Translations under genes and position numbers: made by a program | Shown: positions 7,607 to 13,804 of the stretch, piece by piece | Numbering within the stretch: the stretch's first letter is position 1 | Layout of the letters: every line of letters begins with the position of its first letter | The notes under the pieces: model-generated | Seen by the model: only the letters and a program-made list of their open reading frames with translations | Databases searched by the model: none | Told to the model about the DNA's origin: nothing | Assembly (NCBI GenBank): GCA_027316975.1 | Contig: DAHVFL010000053.1 | Location: 1 to 14,475, forward strand | Direction of reading: 5' to 3' | DNA from: Chloroflexota bacterium | Lineage (GTDB): Bacteria > Chloroflexota > Ktedonobacteria > Ktedonobacterales > Ktedonobacteraceae | Length of the DNA: 14,475 bases

Positions 7607-7623
7607 GGTATCACAAGTATACC
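7607..7623. promoter_or_regulatory. GGTAT-N7-ATACC dyad upstream of mftA
   Basis: GGTATCACAAGTATACC has 5-base inverted arms and lies 47 bases before the mftA start, in the divergent spacer between mftA and the DUF1697 gene. It contains GGTATCA, also repeated upstream of the acyl-CoA ligase (2050-2065). TATACT within the minus-strand reading could be a -10, but no good -35 pairs with it. An operator for a local regulator is possible; evidence is weak. Confidence 0.3.
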
Positions 7624-7646
7624 ATATATTCTTTGTATCATCTGAT

Positions 7647-7655
7647 TGGTATAAT
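7647..7655 (+). promoter_or_regulatory. extended -10 promoter element, plus strand
   Basis: TGGTATAAT is an exact extended -10 (TGnTATAAT). A poor -35 (TATTCT, 7627-7632) lies 17 bases upstream. Transcription would start near 7662, pass through the REP-like block and reach the DUF1697 gene. Confidence 0.4.
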
Positions 7656-7714
7656 GATTGCTGGAAAATCAAACTGAGCAAACGATACATGAATATGACC
7701 GACTACAGCCGACT

Positions 7715-7827
7715 CTGTCATTCTGAGCGCAGCGAAGAATCTCTCGTAGGGGTGCATGGAGATTCTTCGCTGCGCTCAGAATGACAGATAGGCAGTGCCG
7801 AGATTCTTCGCTGCGCTCAGAATGACA
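7715..7827. repeat. REP-like repeat block, three copies
   Basis: Arms 7715-7743 and 7759-7787 are perfect inverted repeats of 29 bases (core CATTCTGAGCGCAGCGAAGA) with a 15-base loop. A third copy, in the same orientation as the second, lies at 7800-7827. A diverged pair with the same core (GAGCGCAGCGAAGG) is at 10001-10068. This is a dispersed palindromic element. Together with the AT-rich promoter area it fills the 319-bp spacer between mftA and the DUF1697 gene. Confidence 0.9.
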
Positions 7828-7879
7828 AGACATAACCGATGGTGATTGATAAAATGCATAATCATTAGGAGGCATGAAA

Positions 7880-8422
7880 TTGACCACGTATCTATCATTG
7901 TTTCGCGGCATCAATGTTGGCGGGAACCGCATCGTACCAATGAGTGAACTAAAAAGCCTGCATCAAGCCCTGGGATTAAAGGATGTCGTCACCTATATCC
8001 AGAGCGGAAACGTCGTATTTTCTAGCGATGCAACGAACCCGGCTCAACTCGCAAGGCAAATTGAAGAGAGCTTTGCTCAGAAATTCGGTTTTCATACGCA
8101 AGTCATGGTTCGCACTTCAGCCGAGTTACAAGAGATTATCGCCAACAATCCCTTTCAGAATCAACCAGAGAAAGAGCCAAAATGGGTCGCCGTTCTCTTT
8201 CTGACAACTCGCCCTGAGAGTTCAGCGCTGGAAGACCTCAAGAAGACCTATAGCGGCCCTGAAGAAATCTACCTCACCGGTCAGGAATTGTTTGTCTACT
8301 ATCTCGATGGCATGGGACGCTCAAAATTGACCCTTCCCTTGATTGAGAAAAAGCTAAAAACCGCTGGCACAGGCAGGAACTGGAATACCGTTCTCCAATT
8401 ACAAAAAATGATGCTGCGCTAA
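7880..8422 (+). CDS. DUF1697 family protein
   Basis: About 180 residues matching the DUF1697 family: the N-terminus TTYLSLFRGINVGGN and the segment YIQSGNVVFSS are its signature stretches, and the length is typical. Function is not established for the family. Start: AGGAGG at 7868-7873 abuts ATG 7874 with only no spacing, while TTG 7880 is seven bases away and gives the usual family N-terminus, so I choose TTG 7880; ATG 7874 would add two residues. The gene stands between mftA and mftB, is not a known mycofactocin gene, and is preceded by REP-like repeats and followed by a hairpin, so it looks like an insertion into the cluster. Confidence 0.85.
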   Translation: MTTYLSLFRGINVGGNRIVPMSELKSLHQALGLKDVVTYIQSGNVVFSSDATNPAQLARQIEESFAQKFGFHTQVMVRTSAELQEIIANNPFQNQPEKEPKWVAVLFLTTRPESSALEDLKKTYSGPEEIYLTGQELFVYYLDGMGRSKLTLPLIEKKLKTAGTGRNWNTVLQLQKMMLR

Positions 8423-8423
8423 G

Positions 8424-8446
8424 TGGAGCATGTCCCTCATGCTCCA
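8424..8446. terminator. hairpin after the DUF1697 gene
   Basis: TGGAGCATG and CATGCTCCA form a 9-bp perfect stem with a TCCCT loop, starting two bases after the TAA stop. No clear T-run follows, so termination is uncertain. It also ends three bases before the -35 of the mftBC promoter and could act as an operator. Confidence 0.45.
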
Positions 8447-8448
8447 TA

Positions 8449-8477
8449 TTGACTCACTCCATTTTGCGAGGTATGCT
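8449..8477 (+). promoter_or_regulatory. promoter of mftBC
   Basis: TTGACT (8449-8454) and TATGCT (8472-8477) are separated by exactly 17 bases. A start near 8484 leaves a leader of about 43 bases before mftB. The second acyl-CoA ligase has the same layout (TTGACC-17-TATGCT, 13717-13745). Confidence 0.6.
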
Positions 8478-8526
8478 TGCTTATACTGAGGAAGCGCGTT
8501 GCATATGCCAGTGTAGGAGCATGTCT

Positions 8527-8808
8527 ATGTCCCAATCTCCCCCGGCTTATCGCTTGATCGACGAGGTCAAGATTCGCCGCGAAGCCTTTGGCGGCATCCT
8601 GTACAAATATGGGTGCGCCGACCGGGGCGCGCTCTCCTTCATCAATTCGCGCCAACTCATAGACCTGTTGCTGTCCGCGCAACAAACGTATAGCGGCGAC
8701 CTCGGCGCGGCTGTCGAGCATTCCAACTTTTCCGCAGCCAGCAAACAAAAGCTATACGCCGCCCTCGATGATCTCGCCCGGCGCGGCTACGTGCTGGTTA
8801 ATTCTTGA
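8527..8808 (+). CDS. mftB: mycofactocin biosynthesis chaperone MftB
   Basis: A 93-residue protein of the PqqD-like RiPP recognition element class. MftB binds the MftA leader and presents it to MftC. Evidence: the N-terminal APPxYRL-like pattern (SPPAYRLIDEVKIRREAFGG), the strand GGILYKY, and a C-terminal helix ending LDDLARRGYVLV; size and position directly before mftC agree. I use ATG 8527, seven bases after AGGAG; ATG 8521 is only one base from it, and the frame also stays open further upstream to 8449 without a ribosome site. The stop is 23 bp before the mftC start, so the two are co-transcribed. Confidence 0.9.
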   Translation: MSQSPPAYRLIDEVKIRREAFGGILYKYGCADRGALSFINSRQLIDLLLSAQQTYSGDLGAAVEHSNFSAASKQKLYAALDDLARRGYVLVNS

Positions 8809-8831
8809 TTGTGCGAAAGGAGCGTTTCCCG

Positions 8832-9962
8832 ATGCCAGAACCAGTACGCTTTTTAGGGAGACAGACACGCGCGCAAATGCCAGGCCAGGTTGGGCCTTTG
8901 CACCCTGCTGCTCTGGTCGCCATGCAACAAACAGGTCAGGCACCCGCGCAAAGCTCCAACCACGGCTCGCAGCGCTTCTTGCAGGGCGGCCTATCCGCGC
9001 CCATCACCGTAACGTGGGAGATCACCGCCGCCTGCAACATTGCCTGCGTGCATTGTCTTTCGGCATCGGGCAAAAGACGCCCCCGCGAATTGACCACAGG
9101 GCAATCGCTGGCGCTGGTGGATGAACTGGCCGAGATGCACGTTTTTCAAATCCACTTCGGCGGCGGCGAACCTTTTCTCTATCCCGGCATCTGGCAGGTA
9201 CTCGAACGCTGCCGCGAGCGCGGACTCGTCATGTGCATCAGCACCAACGGCACGTTGATTACGCCAGAACGCGCGCGCCGCCTTGCGCAACTCGACCCCA
9301 TCTATTTCCAGGTCAGCCTGGACGGCGGCACGCCTCAAACCAACGATCGCATTCGCGGCCAGGGCGTCTTCACACGCGCCATGCGCGGCCTCGAATTGCT
9401 GGCCGCCGAAAAACTCAGCCTGACCGTCAACAGTGTCTTGACGCGCTATAGCTTTGCTGAACTGGATCGCCTGTACGATATTGCCGCCAGTTTCGGTGCG
9501 AAATTGCGCGTCACGCGCCTGCGCCCCTCCGGTCGCGGCCAGCAGGTGTGGGACGAACTGCACCCGACGCGCGAACAATACAAAGCCTTTGCCGGCTGGC
9601 TAGGCGAACACCCCGACGTGCTGACCGCCGACTCATTCTTCCACCTCAACGCCTTTGGCAACAAGCTGGCCGGACTCGACATGTGCGGCGCGGCCACCGC
9701 CACCTGCTGCATCTGTCCCGAAGGCGAGGTCTACCCTTGCGCCTTCTTCCAGGCCCCAGAATTTGAAGCCGGCAATCTCCACGACCATCGCTTTCAAGAC
9801 ATCTGGCGCAATTCCGCCCTCTTCGCATTCTATCGCAACATGGGCGGCGGTTCCTGTAGCGGCTGCGGGCAATACGGCGTCTGTCACGGCGGCTGCCCCG
9901 CCACCAAATGGTTTGTCCACCAAAGCCTGCACATCAAAGACCCCGAATGCGTCCTGCTGTAG
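8832..9962 (+). CDS. mftC: mycofactocin radical SAM maturase MftC
   Basis: A 376-residue radical SAM enzyme with SPASM domain. The SAM [4Fe-4S] cluster motif C-x3-C-x2-C is C68, C72, C75 (AACNIACVHC), followed by GGGEP (110-114). The C-terminal SPASM region holds many cysteines: 285, 292, 293, 295, 303, 342, 345, 351, 355, 373, including CSGCGQYGVCHGGC, enough for two auxiliary clusters. MftC removes the C-terminal carboxyl of MftA as CO2 and then joins the Tyr-derived carbon to Val. The end HIKDPECVLL resembles family members. The start at ATG 8832 has AAAGGAG nine bases upstream. The TAG stop lies in the arm of an inverted repeat (9959-9968). Confidence 0.95.
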   Translation: MPEPVRFLGRQTRAQMPGQVGPLHPAALVAMQQTGQAPAQSSNHGSQRFLQGGLSAPITVTWEITAACNIACVHCLSASGKRRPRELTTGQSLALVDELAEMHVFQIHFGGGEPFLYPGIWQVLERCRERGLVMCISTNGTLITPERARRLAQLDPIYFQVSLDGGTPQTNDRIRGQGVFTRAMRGLELLAAEKLSLTVNSVLTRYSFAELDRLYDIAASFGAKLRVTRLRPSGRGQQVWDELHPTREQYKAFAGWLGEHPDVLTADSFFHLNAFGNKLAGLDMCGAATATCCICPEGEVYPCAFFQAPEFEAGNLHDHRFQDIWRNSALFAFYRNMGGGSCSGCGQYGVCHGGCPATKWFVHQSLHIKDPECVLL

Positions 9963-10100
9963 GGACGCAAACACGAATTTTAACCAACAATGCCAATCCT
10001 GTCATCCTGAGCGCAGCGAAGGATCTCTGTTCCCGGCGCATCAGACCCTTCGCTGCGCTCAGGGTGACAAACAGGACGCCGGGGATGCAAGCGTCCCTAC
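9959..10100. repeat. nested inverted repeat between convergent mftC and mftF
   Basis: Outer arms GTAGGGACGC (9959-9968) and GCGTCCCTAC (10091-10100) are perfect. Inside is a REP-like pair at 10001-10025 and 10044-10068, 25 bases each with two mismatches, with the same core as the repeats at 7715-7827. The TAG stops of mftC (9960-9962) and mftF (minus, 10097-10099) both fall in the outer arms. The inner hairpin could end transcription in both directions. Confidence 0.85.
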
Positions 10101-11581
10101 TTCTTGATAGCTGATGTCTTTACAACAGGCACCAGCGGCTTCCACGTTCTCTGCTTAATACAACCGAGCAACACACCAACCTCGTATGCGCAATCGTCCA
10201 GCAGCGAGCAAAACGCAAACCCGCCCAATGTCATACGCGGACGCAAGCGCGCATAATCAACACCAATCACAATCGAACACAGAATGAACGCAAACAATAA
10301 AAGCGGCGGAAATATCACCCCTATAATGAGTACCGGCAACGTATAGTAGCGCGTCAAGTGACGGCACAGGTGATAGACATAAGCCAGGTTCCCACGCAAC
10401 GTAGCGCGCAAAACCACGCACGGGTTGAGCGAAACACGCTGCCGGCGCAATATAACGAGGCGTTTGCGCGCGCCAAAGAGTGTAAAGATGGCAGCAAGGA
10501 TGAAGAAAATCGCACTAAACACTCCCCCCATCACCAATCCCGCGAACGTGGCTTGCTCCGGCGGCAACACCAGCACGCGGCGTTCGGTTGGATGGCGTTT
10601 GAGCAATGCGGCTTCGGCTGAAGCATAGGAAATACGTGTTTTCAAGAATCCTGGCAGCGTTGTGCGATAATCGTGCAACACTATCCCTCGCGGCTCGTAA
10701 CGAATGGCGGAGCCACTGAGAAGCAGGCGGCGACAGAAATCCACATCTTCGCCGAAAGTAAGCGGCGCGAAGCCGCCTGCATTCTGCCACACGCTGCGCC
10801 GCGCCAGGAAATTTGCTGCCGGCAGGTATGTGAGCGGCCCTTCCAGCTTGACCTGCTGTGAACGCCCCCCCATGAACAGCGAAGAGCGCACATCTTCATA
10901 TCTTCCGAGCGCGCTCTGCCGTTCGTAGGCGCGGATCATACCACCAACCGCTCCTACAGCCGCATCTTCAAAAACTGGCGTCAGTTCTTTCAACCAGCCA
11001 GGTGTCGCGACACAATCACTATCGATAAAAGCGAGTACTTCCATGCGTGCCTGCTCTGCCCCGCTATTGCGAGCCATTGCCACACCCTTTTGTCGCGCGT
11101 GGCTCACAACATGCAGCGCTAACGCTTTCGCCTCGCACTCGTCGCCAAAACGTTTCAATACCGCGCCCGTTTTATCATTGGATGCATCATCCACCACAAT
11201 GATTTCCATGCAATCACGTGGGTAGTCAAGCTTCAGCAAAGCGGCAAGACATCGTTCAAGCTGCCGCGCTCTATTATACGTGGGGATAATGATGGAGACA
11301 CTCCTCCACATCTCAGGCAAGATGGCGGGACCAGCGTCAAGCAGACCTTTCCAGTACAGTTGTTCGCAGAGCTTCTCGACCCGCTTGACCGGCAAATTGA
11401 GCAGCGCGGCCAAATCCGCGCACGTTCGTTCTTCGCTGCAAGACGCAACCAGTTTCAGCGTTGTCGGGCCAGGCCGCAGCACGCGCAAAGGGTAATCACA
11501 GATGAGCGATTCCCCATGAATATGCACGCCGCGCGCGAGACGATAGCATCCCGGCTGGGGCCGCTGGTATGAAACCTTCAC
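10097..11581 (-). CDS. mftF: mycofactocin glycosyltransferase MftF
   Basis: A 494-residue family 2 glycosyltransferase that in mycobacteria adds glucose units to the mycofactocin precursor. Residues 1-90 form a PqqD-like region (GCYRLARGVHIHG, then CADLAALLNLPVKRVEKLCE), expected in MftF. The GT-A domain starts at SVSIIIPTYNRARQLERCL (95-113), with VVDDASND (129-136), the metal-binding DSD (187-189) and GEDVDF (277-282). Two hydrophobic segments (about 346-369 and 413-441) anchor the C-terminal part in the membrane. The start is GTG 11581 with GGGAG five bases upstream. It converges on mftC; its TAG stop is supplied by a repeat arm. Confidence 0.92.
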   Translation of the reverse strand: MKVSYQRPQPGCYRLARGVHIHGESLICDYPLRVLRPGPTTLKLVASCSEERTCADLAALLNLPVKRVEKLCEQLYWKGLLDAGPAILPEMWRSVSIIIPTYNRARQLERCLAALLKLDYPRDCMEIIVVDDASNDKTGAVLKRFGDECEAKALALHVVSHARQKGVAMARNSGAEQARMEVLAFIDSDCVATPGWLKELTPVFEDAAVGAVGGMIRAYERQSALGRYEDVRSSLFMGGRSQQVKLEGPLTYLPAANFLARRSVWQNAGGFAPLTFGEDVDFCRRLLLSGSAIRYEPRGIVLHDYRTTLPGFLKTRISYASAEAALLKRHPTERRVLVLPPEQATFAGLVMGGVFSAIFFILAAIFTLFGARKRLVILRRQRVSLNPCVVLRATLRGNLAYVYHLCRHLTRYYTLPVLIIGVIFPPLLLFAFILCSIVIGVDYARLRPRMTLGGFAFCSLLDDCAYEVGVLLGCIKQRTWKPLVPVVKTSAIKK

Positions 11582-11599
11582 TGTTGCTCCCTATCCGTA

Positions 11600-11688
11600 C
11601 CAGTAGCGACGCCCCTTGTGGGCGTCCTGTCTCCCTACCACACGCAGGATGAAGAGGACGAGACGCCCACAAGGGGCGTCGCTACTGG
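11600..11688. repeat. 27-bp perfect inverted repeat between mftF and the GxGYxYP gene
   Basis: Arms 11600-11626 and 11662-11688 match exactly over 27 bases around a 35-base loop. It fills almost the whole gap and overlaps the last codons of the GxGYxYP gene, giving it its TAG stop (11682-11684). It may act as a terminator for that gene in front of mftF. Confidence 0.9.
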
Positions 11689-13382
11689 CTTGCAATCAAA
11701 GCGCATAATTGACCGGGCGTGACCACTTCATAGCGAGTATCCAATCCCTGAATCACCTTGCTAATATCTGTGGGCGTCATGCTCCATGCATAGACATAGA
11801 TATTCAGGAAAGTTGGACTCTGTAGCTGAGCCGGAGTATTTTTTTTAATCAGTTCGAGCGTATGCGCTACACTTTTGGCAAGGCCGAGGTTCTTTATCAC
11901 CGGCACGCCTGCCACTACGCGCCAACCGCCTCGCGTGTATGAATCGCTAGCCAGGATACCGCGCACCCCAAAAGGCGACAGCGACCGCGCATACTGCTCC
12001 AGCCAGGGACGGTAAGGGAAAAGCCGGGATAGAAGACCGTCCAGTACTTCGATGGTGCGCAAGTCCATACGATGCATCAAATTTCCGGTCGCTTGCAAGT
12101 ACGCGCTTAATTGACTCGCGGGCCAACTCGAAGGCCAGATATAGGCCGCGCCACTCGCCCCCGCAACCAGTTCATCATTTTGCGTGGCTGTGTTTTGATA
12201 ATACGCAGCCAGCGTTGGAGCTGCTTCAATCAGCGCGGGCGCAACTGTCCATCCCAGGGGAATACTGCCACGCGCCGTATCATGCCATAACTGGTACATA
12301 CGGTGCTGGTTATATTGCAGGTTATCGCCATCGCTACTAGTAAACGAAACGTATACCTTCGGAACATCAGAATCGCCTCCATGATTACCAGGGCGGGGGC
12401 AAGCCCCGCCCGTACCCTGTACGGAATTTGGAGCTTCGCCCGTAGTAGGGTACGGGCGGGGCTTGCCCCCGCCCTGGTTCCCCTCGTCGGCGGCGTCCTC
12501 TTCCCAGCCCTGGCTCCCCTCGCCGACGTCCTCCTCTCCCCCGCCCTGCTCGCTTGCGCTGTTAATGGTCTGTGGTTCTACCGCCGTCCACACTTCCAGA
12601 TTGTAAAAGTAGTCCGAAGGGAGCAGATAGAGGGCCGCTTTAGATGTCATGTCTACTCCGGCAAATTCGTTGACCAACCAGCCCAGGTGCGGCGTTCCCG
12701 CCGCGTAGGCGCGTATAATGCGTTTCATCTGGCAGCGTTCGCTCATCCACCCGGCAGCGGGATCAAGTAGAATGCCTAGCGGGTTGAGCCAGTACACGAA
12801 AGCGCGTGTGGCAACAAGAAATGAGCGCAACCCGCTCGCGATTGTGGGATTCAGACCCGCAACAAGCTGCTTTGAAGCTTCTTTGAGCAGGTTCTTCTCG
12901 GCCCAGCGATAGGCTTGCAGGCGATTCTTCCAGTGATAAACGCGCAGATCAGCCACAACTGGCAATTGATACGGCTTGTACTGCAATGCTGCGGCCTGCC
13001 GGGGCGAAACCACGATAGCATCGCGCAGCCCGGCCATCGTCGTAGCAACGTTCACGCTGTCGAGCATAGCAGGATCGTAGATAACCATGCCTCTCACACT
13101 GTCGCGATACCTTTTCAGCATAGCATCGAGCGTATCTCCCTTGCCAGCAGCAATATACTCGTGCGAAACGTGCGCCAGCAGCGCATTGAAGAGACCTTCC
13201 GCGTCGTTATTACTGAGCAGGTAGACGCGCGGCTGGCCGCGGTTTATCAACCCGGCCAGCGTGGTTACGCTCAACTGAACATCATAAGCAGCGTTCTGTA
13301 TATCGTAAATTTCCAGGTGAGCAGGTGTTTCAAATACTGGCAGCAAGCGTTTAGTAGTATTCTCAGTAATCATACATGGCAT
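11682..13382 (-). CDS. GxGYxYP-family protein, putative glycoside hydrolase
   Basis: A 566-residue protein resembling the GxGYxYP family, suggested but not proven to be carbohydrate-active. Supporting stretches: N-terminal domain with TTLAGLINRGQPRVYLL; C-terminal domain beginning PKVYVSFTSSDGDNLQYNQ (GDN at 352-354, a family hallmark), then GWTVAPALIEAAP and FLNIYVYAW. The eponymous motif is degenerate: GASGAAYIWPSSW at about 405-418. Residues about 278-332 are a Gly/Glu/Pro-rich linker made from a 36-bp tandem repeat and a 32-bp inverted repeat, probably an in-frame insertion between the domains. No signal peptide is visible. The start at ATG 13382 has GGGAG eight bases upstream. A role in handling the sugar chain made by MftF is conceivable but only inference from the neighbourhood. 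Confidence 0.75.
   Translation of the reverse strand: MPCMITENTTKRLLPVFETPAHLEIYDIQNAAYDVQLSVTTLAGLINRGQPRVYLLSNNDAEGLFNALLAHVSHEYIAAGKGDTLDAMLKRYRDSVRGMVIYDPAMLDSVNVATTMAGLRDAIVVSPRQAAALQYKPYQLPVVADLRVYHWKNRLQAYRWAEKNLLKEASKQLVAGLNPTIASGLRSFLVATRAFVYWLNPLGILLDPAAGWMSERCQMKRIIRAYAAGTPHLGWLVNEFAGVDMTSKAALYLLPSDYFYNLEVWTAVEPQTINSASEQGGGEEDVGEGSQGWEEDAADEGNQGGGKPRPYPTTGEAPNSVQGTGGACPRPGNHGGDSDVPKVYVSFTSSDGDNLQYNQHRMYQLWHDTARGSIPLGWTVAPALIEAAPTLAAYYQNTATQNDELVAGASGAAYIWPSSWPASQLSAYLQATGNLMHRMDLRTIEVLDGLLSRLFPYRPWLEQYARSLSPFGVRGILASDSYTRGGWRVVAGVPVIKNLGLAKSVAHTLELIKKNTPAQLQSPTFLNIYVYAWSMTPTDISKVIQGLDTRYEVVTPGQLCALIASQ
12387..12478. repeat. 32-bp perfect inverted repeat inside the GxGYxYP gene
   Basis: Arms 12387-12418 and 12447-12478 are exactly complementary over 32 bases, with a 28-base loop. 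The element is read through in frame, coding for about residues 302-332 (GKPRPYPTTGEAP and GGACPRPGNHGG). Shorter relatives lie at 385-423 and 13420-13440. Confidence 0.9.
12471..12553. repeat. 36-bp tandem repeat inside the GxGYxYP gene
   Basis: Units begin with GCCCTG at 12471, 12507 and 12543, a constant 36-base period; two are full and imperfect, the third breaks off. They code for two 12-residue units, GGEEDVGEGSQG and WEEDAADEGNQG, preceded by EQG. The acidic, flexible product links the two domains and abuts the inverted repeat. Confidence 0.75.
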
Positions 13383-13419
13383 TGTAACATCTCCCTGTTA
13401 AAGCCGCAGCGAGTGAGCA

Positions 13420-13440
13420 GGGCGAGGGCAAGCCTCGCCC
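13420..13440. repeat. short inverted repeat, same family as 12387-12418
   Basis: GGGCGAGG and CCTCGCCC flank GCAAG. The sequence differs by two bases in 21 from the arm at 12391-12411. It lies in the 422-bp spacer 13383-13804, where CCGCCCTGG also recurs twice near 13490 and 13550, apparently decayed pieces of the same element. I see no gene in the spacer. Confidence 0.6.
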
Positions 13441-13590
13441 AATAAGCGTCACGGTAACAAACTCCTGGATGAGATCGATGGCTGTGTGCCCGCCCTGGCA
13501 GCCGGACGAGGCCACTTTCGACCCGGCTTAACTTGACGACTATGGGGCGGCTCTGTCCCCGCCCTGGGGGTCTCCGTCCTTCAGGGTGAT

Positions 13591-13667
13591 GTGTAGGGAC
13601 GCGATTGATCGCGTCCGCTCCCGTCAGTCCTCGTCCAGGGCGGACGCGATCAATCGCGTCCCTACAC
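13591..13667. repeat. 28-bp perfect inverted repeat
   Basis: Arms 13591-13618 and 13640-13667 match exactly over 28 bases (core GTAGGGACGCGATTGATCGC) with a 21-base loop. The outer GTAGGGACGC is the same decamer that forms the outer arms at 9959-10100, so the two are related. It sits in the spacer between divergent genes. Confidence 0.9.
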
Positions 13668-13708
13668 TTTCCCTTATTTTTCACCCGGAAGGATATAGAC
13701 CCGGCCTG

Positions 13709-13754
13709 GTCAACACTTGACCTTATAGCGTCTGTGCGTTATGCTACTACGCAC
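13709..13754 (+). promoter_or_regulatory. promoter with two dyads upstream of second acyl-CoA ligase
   Basis: TTGACC (13717-13722) and TATGCT (13740-13745) have an ideal 17-base spacing. The palindrome GTCAACACTTGAC (13709-13721) overlaps the -35, and GTGCGT-N9-ACGCAC (13734-13739, 13749-13754) brackets the -10. Binding at either would block RNA polymerase, so a local repressor is likely. The dyads are seen; the regulator is inference. Confidence 0.55.
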
Positions 13755-13804
13755 AAGCTTATGAACGTTTTGGCCTCAATGGTGTGCCAGAAAGGACTAC
13801 ATGC

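Noticed and set aside
7715..7827. Possible CRISPR-like array
   Set aside because: Only three copies in mixed orientation with unequal short gaps; palindromic REP-type layout, no cas genes.
8991..9578. 195-residue minus-strand frame opposite mftC
   Set aside because: Shadow of the radical SAM gene; the plus-strand frame has the cluster motif and SPASM cysteines.
12303..12770. Plus-strand open frame across the repeats in the GxGYxYP gene
   Set aside because: It owes its length to GC-rich repeats; the minus-strand frame continues with family motifs on both sides.
13383..13804. Small gene in the repeat-rich spacer
   Set aside because: Open frames there consist mostly of inverted-repeat sequence and lack ribosome sites and recognisable products.
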